DNA from: Bacteroidaceae bacterium
GTDB lineage: Bacteria; Bacteroidota; Bacteroidia; Bacteroidales; Bacteroidaceae
Assembly (NCBI GenBank): GCA_017559845.1
Contig: JAFYQQ010000004.1
Coordinates: forward strand, 41,232-105,231
Reading direction: 5' to 3'
DNA: 64,000 bases
Under the pieces are notes generated by a model that saw nothing but the letters and a program-made list of their open reading frames with translations, had not been told where the DNA came from and did no database searches. Below are positions 1 through 9,500 of this stretch, in pieces. The translations under genes and the position numbers were made by a program. Each line of letters begins with the position of its first letter. The first letter of the stretch is position 1.

Positions 1-1
1 G

Positions 2-154
2 GGCAAGTTGGATACCGACTATGACAAGTTTGTATGCCTGATGAAATATCTCTCACAGGCTGCCGGTGAAATTATGGGTCGTCCAGTGGATGTGATGCAG
101 ACCTGCTACACGCCCAATGAACTGGAGATGATAAAGAAGGCGCTGACAAAATGA
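2..154 (+). CDS. 3' end of an unrecognised gene (partial)
   Basis: An open frame enters from the left edge and ends at TGA 152-154, giving about 50 residues of a C-terminus. It ends 42 bases before the next same-strand gene and no terminator lies between, so the two are probably co-transcribed. The fragment has no motif I can assign; it is soluble-looking, with a helical, lysine-rich end. I do not name a function. Confidence 0.6.
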   Translation, partial: GKLDTDYDKFVCLMKYLSQAAGEIMGRPVDVMQTCYTPNELEMIKKALTK

Positions 155-196
155 TTAGAAATGTAAATAACTAACTAATAATAATCACACAAAGGA

Positions 197-2239
197 ATGA
201 AAAAAATCAAACTGATTGTGCTGTTGCTGCTGGCGGCAGTGGCAGTGAAGGCTCAGAAACAGTGCTGGACCATCAATCCCGAGACAAACGCCATTGAGAT
301 GATTCTTTCGGATCAGACCATCCCTTATTCCGACCACATTGAAATGAGCGGTGAGATGGTTTCGTTTGTAACCCGTTGGAACATTGACGAGATGAAGAAC
401 TTCTCGCAGGAGCGTTCGCTGGTTTTCCCCATGCTGCGCACCATCCCCAACAACACTCATGCCAGTCTGATGTACCGCATGCAGACCGACATCGTTTCTC
501 TGCTCGGTGTGAACGGACTTGCTCCCGTGCAGTTGGGCGTGAAGAAGGTGTCCATCAACGGTGCTTTGCAGGTGGTGAGCCAGTATGGCATAGGCGTGGT
601 GAATACCGGAGCCGCACGCAAACGTGCTCCCTCGCCAGTGGTGGAGATTACCTACACCGGCTTCCCCAGCACCACACTGCCTATGATGTGCGAGACATAC
701 GAGGTGAAGAACATTGCCTCTCGTCCGCTCACCGTGGCTGTGCCCGAATTTGTGCAGAAGGCCAAGACCGATCCTGCCAAGGGTGTGGATGGCGCCTATA
801 TTATCCAGGCTGAAATCTATGGCAACGGCACTTATGTCATTGAGCCCGGAAAGAGCATTACTTTCGGTGCCGCATTCCAGGCCTATCGCGAGAAGAATGA
901 GAAGGCCATTACCCCCGATGTGAAGGCGGAATACGCCAAGCGTATGGCTTACGTGAAGAACAGCATTGACGGTTCGCTGGTGCTGGAGACCCCCGAAAAG
1001 GTAATCGACACCGAGTTCCGCTTTGCCAAGATTCGTGCTTCAGAGAGTATCTATCGTACTAAGGGCGGTCTGATGCACGGTCCCGGCGGCGAGTCATATT
1101 ATGCCGCTATCTGGGCCAACGACCAGTCTGAATACGTGAATCCGCTGTTTCCCTTCATGGGCTACCAGATCGGTAACGAATCTTCTTTGAATTGTTACAA
1201 GCACTTCGCGCGTTTCATGAACGACCAGTACAAGCTGTTGCCCAGCTCCATCATTGCCGAGGGTCTTGACACCTGGGGCGGTGCGGGCGACCGCGGCGAC
1301 GCTGCCATGAACGCCCACGGTGCTACCCGTTATGTGCTGGCACGCGGAAGCATTGAGGAGGCAAAGGAACTGTGGCCCTTCATCAAATGGTGTCTGGAAT
1401 ATACCCGCCGCCAGTTGAACGATGCCGGTGTGCCCCGTTCGGACAGAGACGAGCTGGAAGGACGCTTCCCAGCTGGAGAGGCAAACTTGTGTACCGCCAC
1501 GCTGTACTATGACGGACTCGTTTCCGCCGCTTATCTGGCTCCCCTGGTTGGCGAACCCAAGTCTGTGGCAAACACTTACCGCAAGCAGGCCGAGGAATTG
1601 TACAAGGCCATCAACAAATACTTCTCTGCCAACGTGAGCGGCTTTGAGACCTACCGCTACTACGACGGCAACACCGTGCTTCGCTCATGGATCTGCATGC
1701 CCTTGTGCTTCGGCTTCAAGGAACGTGCCGAGGGAACGCTTGCCGCCCTGTATTCGCCCAAACTGCTCACAGTGGACGGACTGCTCACCGCAGAGGGCGA
1801 TGTAACCTTCTGGGACCGTTCCACACTCTATGCCCTGCGCGGAGCCTATGTGGCCGGTGCTGCCGACCAGGCCACCAAGCAGTTGCTCGACTATTCTAAC
1901 CGCCGTCTTCTGGGCACTCATGTGCCTTATCCCATTGAGGCTTGGCCCGAAGGTTCTCAACGTCATCTTTCTGCTGAAAGCGGACTCTACTGCCGTATCA
2001 TCACCGAAGGTCTGTTCGGCATCCGTCCCACCGGTTTCAATTCGTTCAACCTTACCATCCAGCTTCCCACCGCATGGAACGAGATGGCACTGCGTCATGT
2101 AAAGGCATTCGGGGGCGACTTTGACATTGAGGTGAAGCGCAAGTCTGAAACCCAGGCCGAGGTGTTCATCAAGAATGCTGGCAAGACCAAGAAGTACACC
2201 GTCAAGATTGGTCAGGAACTGAAGAACGTGAAAATCTGA
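197..2239 (+). CDS. Secreted six-hairpin glycosidase-like protein
   Basis: 680 residues. A lipid-poor signal peptide (residues 1-19, basic start, leucine/alanine core) sends it across the inner membrane. The N-terminal third is beta-rich. From about residue 290 to 610 the sequence is rich in Trp, Tyr and Gly, with motifs such as WGGAGDRGDAAMNAHGA and PAGEANLCTATLYYDG, typical of (alpha/alpha)6 glycosidases. I cannot assign a GH family number or the exact acid/base pair. A beta domain closes the protein. It sits directly before an acetylesterase of the sialate O-acetylesterase type, suggesting joint attack on a decorated plant or host glycan. An AAAGGA stretch lies a few bases before the ATG. 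Function is inferred from fold-like features only. Confidence 0.6.
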   Translation: MKKIKLIVLLLLAAVAVKAQKQCWTINPETNAIEMILSDQTIPYSDHIEMSGEMVSFVTRWNIDEMKNFSQERSLVFPMLRTIPNNTHASLMYRMQTDIVSLLGVNGLAPVQLGVKKVSINGALQVVSQYGIGVVNTGAARKRAPSPVVEITYTGFPSTTLPMMCETYEVKNIASRPLTVAVPEFVQKAKTDPAKGVDGAYIIQAEIYGNGTYVIEPGKSITFGAAFQAYREKNEKAITPDVKAEYAKRMAYVKNSIDGSLVLETPEKVIDTEFRFAKIRASESIYRTKGGLMHGPGGESYYAAIWANDQSEYVNPLFPFMGYQIGNESSLNCYKHFARFMNDQYKLLPSSIIAEGLDTWGGAGDRGDAAMNAHGATRYVLARGSIEEAKELWPFIKWCLEYTRRQLNDAGVPRSDRDELEGRFPAGEANLCTATLYYDGLVSAAYLAPLVGEPKSVANTYRKQAEELYKAINKYFSANVSGFETYRYYDGNTVLRSWICMPLCFGFKERAEGTLAALYSPKLLTVDGLLTAEGDVTFWDRSTLYALRGAYVAGAADQATKQLLDYSNRRLLGTHVPYPIEAWPEGSQRHLSAESGLYCRIITEGLFGIRPTGFNSFNLTIQLPTAWNEMALRHVKAFGGDFDIEVKRKSETQAEVFIKNAGKTKKYTVKIGQELKNVKI

Positions 2240-2272
2240 TAATATAATACATAATATATAGTATATAATATG

Positions 2273-2311
2273 GTCTCCTGCTTCTTCCCACACCGTGGAC
2301 AGGCAGGAGAC
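2273..2311 (+). terminator. Hairpin between the glycosidase-like gene and the esterase
   Basis: Perfect 9-bp arms GTCTCCTGC (2273-2281) and GCAGGAGAC (2303-2311), followed by TTGTTTTAAAAC. It could be an intrinsic terminator or a processing hairpin that sets different expression of the two genes. Confidence 0.5.
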
Positions 2312-2331
2312 TTGTTTTAAAACAAAAGACA

Positions 2332-3816
2332 ATGATGAAAGACATGAAGAAAAGAACCTCTCTCCTGGTGGCGCTGCTTGCCTGTGTGCTTGCTCCTGCC
2401 GTGGCAAAGGTGGAACTTCCCTCCGTCATCGGCAATCACATGGTGCTGCAGCGCAATGCCGACGTGAACTTGTGGGGAAAGGCAACTCCTGGAAAGAAGG
2501 TAACCATAAAGGCCTCATGGAGCAAGAAGAAGTTCATCGCAAGGGTTGATGCAGACGGAAAGTGGGCCACCACCATCCCCACAACGGATGCAGGCGGACC
2601 CTATACGCTGACGTTTGACGACGGTGAGAAGACCGAACTGACCGACATCTTGCTGGGCGAGGTGTGGGTGTGCGGAGGCCAGAGCAACATGGAAATGCCC
2701 GTGGGCGGATTTATGTATCAGCCCGTGGATGGTGCTGCAGAACACATCCGAGAGGCGGCGCAATATCCCGGCATTCGCATGTTCACCGTGCCACGTTGCA
2801 TCTCGGAAACGCCCAAGGAAGACTGCGACACCGTTTGGCGCGAGTCCTCTCCGCTCACCGTGCGTACCTTCAGTGCAGCGGCCTATTTCTTCGGCAAGGA
2901 ACTGCACAGGATGCTGGGTGTGCCCGTGGGACTGATTACCAGCAACTGGGGCGGAACGGTCATTGAGGCCTGGATGAGCCGCGAGGCGCTTGATGCCATC
3001 CCCAGACGCAATGCCGAAGTGGAGAAGACCCGCAGCGGAGCCAATGCCTCCACCGTGCTTTACAACGGAATGATAAAGCCCATCTGCAACTTTACGGCCA
3101 AGGGCTTCATCTGGTACCAGGGATGTTCAAACCGCGGCAACTGGTACGACTATGCCGAATTGCAGAAGGCGCACATCCGCCAGTGGCGCAAGGATTGGGG
3201 AAACGAAAGCATGCCCTTCTATTTCACCCAGATTGCGCCCTATTGCTATGAGGGGCACAAGCTGCGCGGCACGGCCGTGCTTGTGGACCAGCAGTGGAAG
3301 GCGGCCGACGAGACCGAACATTGCGACATCGTCTGTACCACGGACATTGGAAACTATTCCTACATCCACGCTCCGGCGAAGGACAAGGTGGGGCAGAGGC
3401 TTGCCTATCTGGCGCTGACGTACGACTATGGCATTGAGGGACTTCCCGTGCGCACGCCGCGCTTCAAGTCGTTCGAGAAGAAGGAGAACAAGCTGGTGCT
3501 GAGTTTCTCCAACATGAGTGTGCCCAACAACTTCACCGTCTCTGACCCCACACAACAGGATTGCTTTGATGCCCGCGAAAGGGCCAAGGGATTCGAGGTG
3601 GCAGGTCCCGACCGCAAGTTCTATCCCGCACAGGCCAACCACATGTGGTGCAAGAACCAGATTGAGGTGTGGTCCGACTCGGTGGCCAACCCTGTGGCGG
3701 TGCGTTATGCCTATCAAAATTATTCTCCTGATGCCAACGTGCGTACCATGCTCGGCCTGCCGCTGCCTTCGTTCCGCAGTGACAACTGGCCCCTGGATGA
3801 CATCGGCATACGATGA
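2332..3816 (+). CDS. Sialate O-acetylesterase-type (SASA) carbohydrate esterase
   Basis: 494 residues with a signal peptide at the N-terminus (four Met codons within the first 12 bases to 2344 leave the exact start open; MKKRTSLL at 2344 is as good). Residues 30-110 form a beta domain typical of the family. The SGNH-like nucleophile block GGQSNMEM carries Ser118, and DIGNYSYIHAPAKDKVG carries the Asp/His pair (His346). This is the arrangement of sialate 9-O-acetylesterases and related xylan or pectin acetylesterases. It removes acetyl groups from glycans, probably in the periplasm. It follows the glycosidase-like gene by 92 bases. The substrate cannot be read from sequence; plant polysaccharide is as likely as sialic acid. 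Confidence 0.85.
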   Translation: MMKDMKKRTSLLVALLACVLAPAVAKVELPSVIGNHMVLQRNADVNLWGKATPGKKVTIKASWSKKKFIARVDADGKWATTIPTTDAGGPYTLTFDDGEKTELTDILLGEVWVCGGQSNMEMPVGGFMYQPVDGAAEHIREAAQYPGIRMFTVPRCISETPKEDCDTVWRESSPLTVRTFSAAAYFFGKELHRMLGVPVGLITSNWGGTVIEAWMSREALDAIPRRNAEVEKTRSGANASTVLYNGMIKPICNFTAKGFIWYQGCSNRGNWYDYAELQKAHIRQWRKDWGNESMPFYFTQIAPYCYEGHKLRGTAVLVDQQWKAADETEHCDIVCTTDIGNYSYIHAPAKDKVGQRLAYLALTYDYGIEGLPVRTPRFKSFEKKENKLVLSFSNMSVPNNFTVSDPTQQDCFDARERAKGFEVAGPDRKFYPAQANHMWCKNQIEVWSDSVANPVAVRYAYQNYSPDANVRTMLGLPLPSFRSDNWPLDDIGIR

Positions 3817-3914
3817 TGGCCGTGAGTGGTGAACAATGAGAGGTGAGCTTTGAGTAGCGAGTTTTGAGCTTCTTCTGAACTTACGTTCTTCTATATAACA
3901 GTCCAAAGTAGACG

Positions 3915-4004
3915 GTCATGCTGAACTCGTTTCAGCATCTCACTGCGAGCCTTTATTTACCCCCTTCCCTCGGTGAGATCCTGAAACAAGTTCAGGATGA
4001 CTTT
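3915..4004. repeat. REP-like inverted pair
   Basis: The arm CATGCTGAACTCGTTTCAG with following ATCTCAC is mirrored by GTGAGATCCTGAAAC and AAGTTCAGGATGA about 50 bases later. Similar arms recur at 6383-6483, so this is a dispersed intergenic palindrome family. Confidence 0.6.
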
Positions 4005-4095
4005 GGGAGGTTCTTGTTATTTCTACACTCATTTTGGAGCAGCCAATTCAATAATTTTGTCAAAAACACTCATAACTCATCGCTCAATGCTCAAA

Positions 4096-4348
4096 GGCGT
4101 CTGTAAAGACGCGAAGCCCGAAGGGCGAATAGCCGCGGGTTTTTAAACCCGTGGAAAAAAAGAGAAGAATAAAAATGGCGTCTGGAAGACGCGGAACGGC
4201 AACGAAGGGTAACGTTGGGTGTTGAACGAATATCGATTGATAAACCCACGTTGCCGTTCCCCGTCTTTGCAGACGCCTTTATTGTGTGTCCGTAAGCTAC
4301 CGAGGGCTTAAAAGCCCCCGGCTATTCATATTCCCGTTTTCCAGACGT
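4096..4348 (+). repeat. Nested-hairpin element, copy A
   Basis: A chain of palindromes: GGCGTCTGTAAAGACGCG; CCGCGGGTTTTTAAACCCG; a long outer pair GCGGAACGGCAACG versus CGTTGCCGTTCC enclosing about 45 bases; GTCTTTGCAGAC; CCGAGGGCTT/AAGCCCCCGG. Almost the same sequence returns at 4438-4691 and, inverted, at 6102-6346. Confidence 0.75.
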
Positions 4349-4437
4349 TTTTGAGTAGTGAGTTTTGAGCTTCTTCTGAACTTATGTTCTTTTGTCAAAA
4401 ACACTCATAACTCATCGCTGGATGCTCAAAGCTAAAA

Positions 4438-4691
4438 GGCGTCTGTGAAGACGCGAAGCTCGAAGGGCGAATAGCCGCGGGTTCTTGAACCCGTGGAAAA
4501 AAAGAGAAGAATAAAAATGGCGTCTGGAAGACGCGGAACGGCAACGAAGAGTAACGTTGAGCGTTGAACGAATATCGATTGATAAACCCATGTTGCCGAT
4601 TCGCGTCTTTGCAGACGCCTTTATTGTGCGTCCGCAAGATACCGAGGGCTTGAAAGCCCCCGGCTATTCATATTCCCGTCTTCCAGACGTC
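4438..4691 (+). repeat. Nested-hairpin element, copy B
   Basis: Direct, near-identical copy of 4096-4348 with only scattered substitutions. The bases before both copies also match (CACTCATAACTCATCGCT), so the duplicated unit is about 340 bp. Confidence 0.75.
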
Positions 4692-4734
4692 TTACGTTCA
4701 CAATTTATCGCTCAAAGCGTCTGAAAAGAGGCCT

Positions 4735-5062
4735 GATGCACTGATGTAACGCGCTACAAATGCCATAAGTAGGCCGATACACTGATGTAACGCGCTACAA
4801 ATGCCATAAGTAGGCCGATGCACGAATGTAACAAGCTACTGTAGCTGTTTGTAGCGTGATACACGAATGTAAAGCGTTACTGTAGCTGTTTGTAGCCCGA
4901 TACACGAATGTAAAGCGCTACTGTAGCTGTTTGTAGCATGATACACGAATGTAACGTGCTACTGTAGCTGTTTGTAGCGTAATACACGGATGTAACGGGT
5001 TACTGTAGCTGTTTGTAGCATGATACACGCGTGTAACACGCTATTGTAGCTGTTTGTAGCGT
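4735..5062. repeat. Eight 41-bp tandem repeats, two unit types
   Basis: Units begin at 4735, 4776, 4817, 4858, 4899, 4940, 4981 and 5022, each exactly 41 bases and starting near GATRCACKAATGTAA. Units 1-2 carry AAATGCCATAAGTAGGCC in the second half; units 3-8 carry TGTAGCTGTTTGTAGC. Most units contain GCTAC and GTAGC, so each can fold. Bases after GTAAC vary most. Confidence 0.85.
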
Positions 5063-5072
5063 GAAACAAAAA

Positions 5073-5099
5073 ACGGGAGGAATTGTTTTTTCCTCCCGT
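5073..5099. terminator. Hairpin closing the tandem-repeat block
   Basis: Perfect 10-bp arms ACGGGAGGAA (5073-5082) and TTCCTCCCGT (5090-5099) with a T-rich loop. It directly follows the last 41-bp unit, so it could end a transcript through the repeats or belong to the repeat region itself. Confidence 0.4.
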
Positions 5100-5333
5100 C
5101 GGATGGGTCAGCCTGGGTACATTCTTAATTACATCTCTTCAATTTTATTTCCCAGAAAAACGCATCCTTATGTGCCGATGTACGGCAAAATGCATCACTG
5201 CATCCTTTAATTTTTTGTACAAATATAGTCTGTTTATACCTTTCTCATTTTCGGTGCAAAGTTACACATTATCTTTGTAATGGATTGAAAAGGACTGATG
5301 CCTGAGCAGCCACACTTCTGTGGCGGTTTGTTC

Positions 5334-5564
5334 CTATAAAATATTCTTGTAATGTTCAAAGAAGTCATACTGCAATATTTGTGAGACTCTTACCAGTAAC
5401 TCAGTGTCTATTGTAGACCGCTTGAACAGTTTGTAAACATTGGAGCGGTCGCAGCACAATTTTCGTGCAAACCAACTGACGGTTCGTTCCTGTCTTTCAA
5501 GTTCTTCCTTTATCAGACTGCCAATGTGCAGCTTGTTGTTCGACTGTTGATATAGCTCGTCCAT
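5334..5564 (-). CDS. Small helix-turn-helix DNA-binding protein
   Basis: 76 residues. The middle (about 14-60) reads as a lambda-repressor-like HTH: an SLIKEELERQERTVSW helix, the turn-helix FARKLCCDRSNVYKLF, then TIDTELLVRVSQILQYDFF. This resembles the short XRE-like proteins common as single genes in Bacteroidales. It likely binds DNA as a dimer; the target is unknown. It stands alone between repeat arrays, and the nearest upstream promoter-like element (5958-5965) would give a leader of nearly 400 bases. Confidence 0.75.
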   Translation of the reverse strand: MDELYQQSNNKLHIGSLIKEELERQERTVSWFARKLCCDRSNVYKLFKRSTIDTELLVRVSQILQYDFFEHYKNIL

Positions 5565-5957
5565 TACGAAAACTGACTATGCACTTGCAGCATCCCCAAC
5601 AAGTTTTATTATGATTCGGTTTCTTGATTTGCACAAAAAAAGCGCGGGTGCTGTATCTGTTACTCGTCTCGCTGCTCAAGGCGTCTCGCATTGCCCCTAT
5701 TGTTTGACGAGCAACACGCAGAGCCCACGCCGTGATGTATATAGTTGCCCTCCATGTTGATGAAACAAACAAAGAGGGTGCGTATAGACACACCATGCGG
5801 ACATCTACCCGTTGCTTTGTCTTTGACAATAGATTCAGAGTTTGCGAGACTTTGAGCAGTCAAAGAACAAAGCGTTGATAAACGCCTTTTCTGTATATGC
5901 GCCCCCACCCATCCACTCTGCACTTTCCAATGCTGGTGATTGTGAAGAAGGCGGGTG
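5565..5957 (-). ncRNA. Candidate long leader or non-coding RNA upstream of the HTH gene
   Basis: Lies between a TAATTTTG element (minus strand, 5965-5958) and the HTH start. Two overlapping minus-strand frames cross it (to 5829 and 5923), but both are Cys/Arg-rich, lack domains and overlap each other, so coding is doubtful. From memory, near-identical sequence (GTGCAAATCAAGAAACCG, then ACTTGTTGGGGATGCTGC) occurs before short HTH genes in other Bacteroidales. I could not check this. Confidence 0.35.
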
Positions 5958-5965
5958 CAAAATTA
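5958..5965 (-). promoter_or_regulatory. -7 element TAATTTTG upstream of the HTH leader
   Basis: CAAAATTA on the plus strand reads TAATTTTG on the minus strand, with TG just before it and GCA after, as in other promoters in this window. No good -33 TTTG sits at the usual distance. Confidence 0.45.
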
Positions 5966-6101
5966 CACATTTATCTTCAAATAGATGAGTTTTAGAGGGT
6001 AAAATCTTCTTGTCGGTCTAAAATATGGCAAAAGGGTTCTATAAACAAGTTCTTCTATATAACAAAAAGAAGAGGGTCCAAAGCAGATGGTTATGTTGAT
6101 G

Positions 6102-6346
6102 GACGTCTGAAAGACGTGAACATAAATAGCCGGGGGCTTTTAAGCCCTCGGTCCCTCACGTCCGCCCAATAAGGCGTCTGTAAAGACGCGAATCGGCAAC
6201 GTGAATTTATTAAGCGATATTCGTGAAACGTTAAAGACCGTTGCCGGTTCCCGTCTTTCAGACGGCATTACGGGGCTGTTATTTGAATCCACGGGTTCAA
6301 GAACCCGCGGCTATTCGCCCTTACGGGCATCGCGTCTTCCAGACGC
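6102..6346 (-). repeat. Nested-hairpin element, copy C (inverted)
   Basis: Reverse-complement relative of copies A and B, more diverged: GCCGGGGGCTTTTAAGCCCT first, then GGCGTCTGTAAAGACGCG, GGCAACG paired with CGTTGCC, CCACGGGTTCAAGAACCCG, and a final GCGTCTTCCAGACGC. Confidence 0.7.
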
Positions 6347-6382
6347 TTTTGAGTAGTGAGCTGTGAGTGATGAGTAGTCATC

Positions 6383-6483
6383 CGTCATCCTGAACTCGTT
6401 TAACTTCGCTCAATTTGCTCACGCTCGGCATAGCCAAACAAGCTTAGCTCTGCTCTCGCTTAACCGCAAATTTCAGCATGACG
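6383..6483. repeat. REP-like palindrome with GCTCACGCTCGGCAT core
   Basis: Arms CGTCATCCTGAACTCGTTT and AAATTTCAGCATGACG flank TTTGCTCACGCTCGGCATA. The core and the motif CTTAACCGCA reappear, inverted, around 31312-31370. Confidence 0.55.
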
Positions 6484-6575
6484 TTTGGAGTCATTTGTTA
6501 TTTATACTCTCATTTTGGGGAAGCCTATTCAATACTTATGCTCATTTGTCTAAAAACAAACATAAGAACCTTGAA

Positions 6576-9500
6576 TCAAAGCTTTTCTTTCTTTGACGTG
6601 GTCTTTTTGCTCTTCCGCTTTCTGAAGAGGTCTCTCCATCGGTTGAAGTCCTTCTTGAACTGGATGCCGATGCCTTGCGTGGTGAGCGAGGATTGAATGA
6701 AGTAGCGGTCGTTGGTCTCGTTGTACGCCTTCAGAGAAATGGTGCCTGTGGGCGTGAGCAGATATTGCACGTCAAAGTCGCCGATGAAGTTGTTGTTCGA
6801 GTAGACGCTCTCGCGATAGCCGAAGTTGCCATTGAAGAGCAGGCGGTTGTTGAGGAAGCGTCCGCTGAGCATGCCTTCCACGTCCAGTTCCTCCCAGCCC
6901 GTCTCTCCCGTGCGAAGGTTGGCGCCGAAGGACCAGTTACTGTTGCCCACCACATTGCTCATCATCTGGTTGAACTGGCTGCTAAGGGTGCTGCTGATGA
7001 GCGAGTTCATGGCGGTGCTGCTCTGGTTGGCGCCTTGCATGTACTGTGCGTTGTAGTTGTAGAAGCGTCCGATACCCAGCAGATAGATGGCCTGCATGTT
7101 CTTTTCTTCCTCGGTGCTCACCATGCTGCGTACCATCTGCTTTTCGTCCTCGTTGGCGTTGGGCAGGTCAAAGTCGAAGGATACCACCGGGGCAGAGGGG
7201 CGTCCGGTAATGTTCATCACGCAGTCCACTCGCGTATTGCTCAGTCCCAGACTGGTGGCACTCAGGTCGTCCAGCGATACGTTGGGCACTGTGTAGACAG
7301 CCTTCAGGTCCAGTGCGGCCTGATACGCATCGCCGCCGAAGGTGATTCTGCCGTTCTCCTTGAAGACGAAGTCCTTGCGGATGAAGTCCTGGAGCGATAG
7401 CTTGTAGACACCGTGGTTTACATGGAAGATACCGTACATGTTGAACTTTCCCTTGTTGTAATAGTCGGCCTTGATGCGTCCGTTTCCGTTCAGCGTGATG
7501 TAGTCGCCCGACTTGGGATCCATGATCAGGCGCATGCTTGCCTCGGGTGTGATGTTGAGGTCGAAGTTGAGTTTTATGTCACTTTCCTCATCGTCTTCCT
7601 CTTCTGCTTTTGCTGTGGTCGTTTCCTTGTCAGAACTGTTTTTAGTTGCGGTGCTGTCCTTCTTGGAAACATAGGTGATGAAGCCGGCTTCGGTCAGCGT
7701 CTCGGGTGAGGTTACGTTATAGACAAACTGTGTGCCGGAGAGTGGTGTGCCGTTGATGTCCACCGATATCGAACCGGGTTGTCCGGAGAGTTTCACATTT
7801 CCGTCGGCAAATACGGTACCGTAGAAAATTTCGTCGCCGAATTCACGGAAGTCATATCCCAGCAAATTATATGCCTGTATGTCGAAATTGTACCGTAGGT
7901 TTTTCAAGTGGTCGTGCATCAGGTGGCCATTAATGGTGGCACGGTGTTCAGCGCTTCCCGGCTGACCCAGATTGTCATAGGCGGTGGCGTTGCGAATCAA
8001 GATGTTGTTGGGGCGCAGGATGACGCTGTCGCCATAGACGCGGTATTGTGTGCCGAGCATTTTCACGCCTAGGCTTGCCTCGTTCACCAGCACATCGCCC
8101 TCAAGGTTGATTTGCTTGAAGGGACCGAATATGCGTACCCATCCGCTTGCCCTTCCTTGCAGGTTGTCAAAGATGTCTTCTGTAAACTTGTTCATGAAGT
8201 ACAGGTTGACACGCTTGGTGTCCACGCGAAGATCAATGCCGCCTTTCTGCCCCCTTCCAGGGGTGATGGTTCCCTGTACGAAGGTGTTGTGTTGCGCTTC
8301 GGGTTCCTGAATGTGTGCGTTCAGATAAATGCTGTTGCCGTAGTCGCCCCAGTTGCCGTGTACGTCCATGCTGCCCATGTGTCCTTTGTTGAAGGTGAAG
8401 TCGTTCACTGTCAGATAAGCATCTGCCACAGGCTTACTCATCACTTGCTTTGCATAGATATGGCCTGTGGCGTTACCCGCAAACTCCACGGCGTTGAAAT
8501 TTATCATTTGGAAAATGTATTCCAGGTTAATCTTGCTTAGCTGGACGGTGAGCGAATCTGTGCTTTCCTTTGATGCCCTGCCGTTGATGTTGAGATATCT
8601 GTCGGCTTGGCTCAGACGGAAATTGATGACATCCACCACTCCGTTGTGGTATTCAACTATAGAGGGGTGGAGGGTCCATGTGGTGTCGCTTACAACAATG
8701 TTTGATGCGTCAAACTTGGTGTGCAGAGCCAATTTGCCGTCTCGTCCGGTAAAGAAAATAAATGTAGGGTTAATCTGTCCACTTTGTTTGGGCAGTTTGC
8801 CGTTGTCCCAGTTCAGAATGGTGCGTATCTTGTCATATCCCATGTAGGTGTTTACGCCCAGGTCAACGGGGTGGCCTTTCATCATTCTTTGCAGTTTCAG
8901 CGATGATTGCAGCATGGCCGATGAACTCTGCATTTCCAGACTGATGTTTTTCAACTGCTCTTTGCCATAGTGTACTTGCGGAATGTCCGCATTGAGTTGT
9001 ATTTGGTCATAGGCTCCGTTCATTCTGCCGTGGATGTGTGCGGTTTCGGGTATGCTAAGTGCCATGCCGGTCAGTCTGCGTACCAGCGTGGTGTCCTGCA
9101 CTTCCATGTTGAACGTAATCTGGTCTGTGAGTGTGGCGGAAGGACTGCGGAAAATCTTTGGCAGATAGTTTGAGGCAATCTGCTGGAACACGAGTCCCAG
9201 ATTTTTCCATTTGAACTGTCCTTTTATTGTGGCGCCCAGTACAGGACTCTCTATGCTGATGGCTTTCCCGTTTTCGTCGGGGGTGATGTCTACCTGTAAA
9301 TTGCCGGCATCGCATACCCCCAGACTGTCAGAAGTAAGTTTTACACCGTTGATGCTGATGTTGCCTTGCACATTGTCAATGTCTGTTCCGCTCAGTTCCG
9401 CCTCTATGTTTGCGTCAATTTGCTCGCCCTTGAAACCTTTCGTCAGATTCATGGCGTGTAGGTTGATTCCTTCTGCCTTTACGTTGCAATACAGGCGTTT

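Larger units (their letters stand above)
3817..5333. other. 1.5-kb gene-free, repeat-rich stretch
   Basis: No credible coding region. It holds short degenerate heptad-like runs (GAGTAGCGAG, TTTTGAGC type), a palindromic pair at 3915-4004, two copies of a nested-hairpin element, eight 41-bp tandem units and a closing hairpin. Each is listed separately. Confidence 0.7.
5966..6575. other. Gene-free stretch with repeats
   Basis: Holds the inverted copy C of the nested-hairpin element, a short GAGTAGTGAG-type run near 6350 and a REP-like palindrome at 6383-6483. I see no gene. TTCTTCTATATAACA near 6046 also occurs near 3888, so shared sequence extends beyond the hairpin core. Confidence 0.6.

Noticed and set aside
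4735..5062. CRISPR array
   Set aside because: The whole 41-base unit is conserved with no unique spacers, and no cas gene is near.
5497..5923. Two overlapping minus-strand protein genes
   Set aside because: They overlap each other and the HTH gene, lack domains and look like translated RNA leader.
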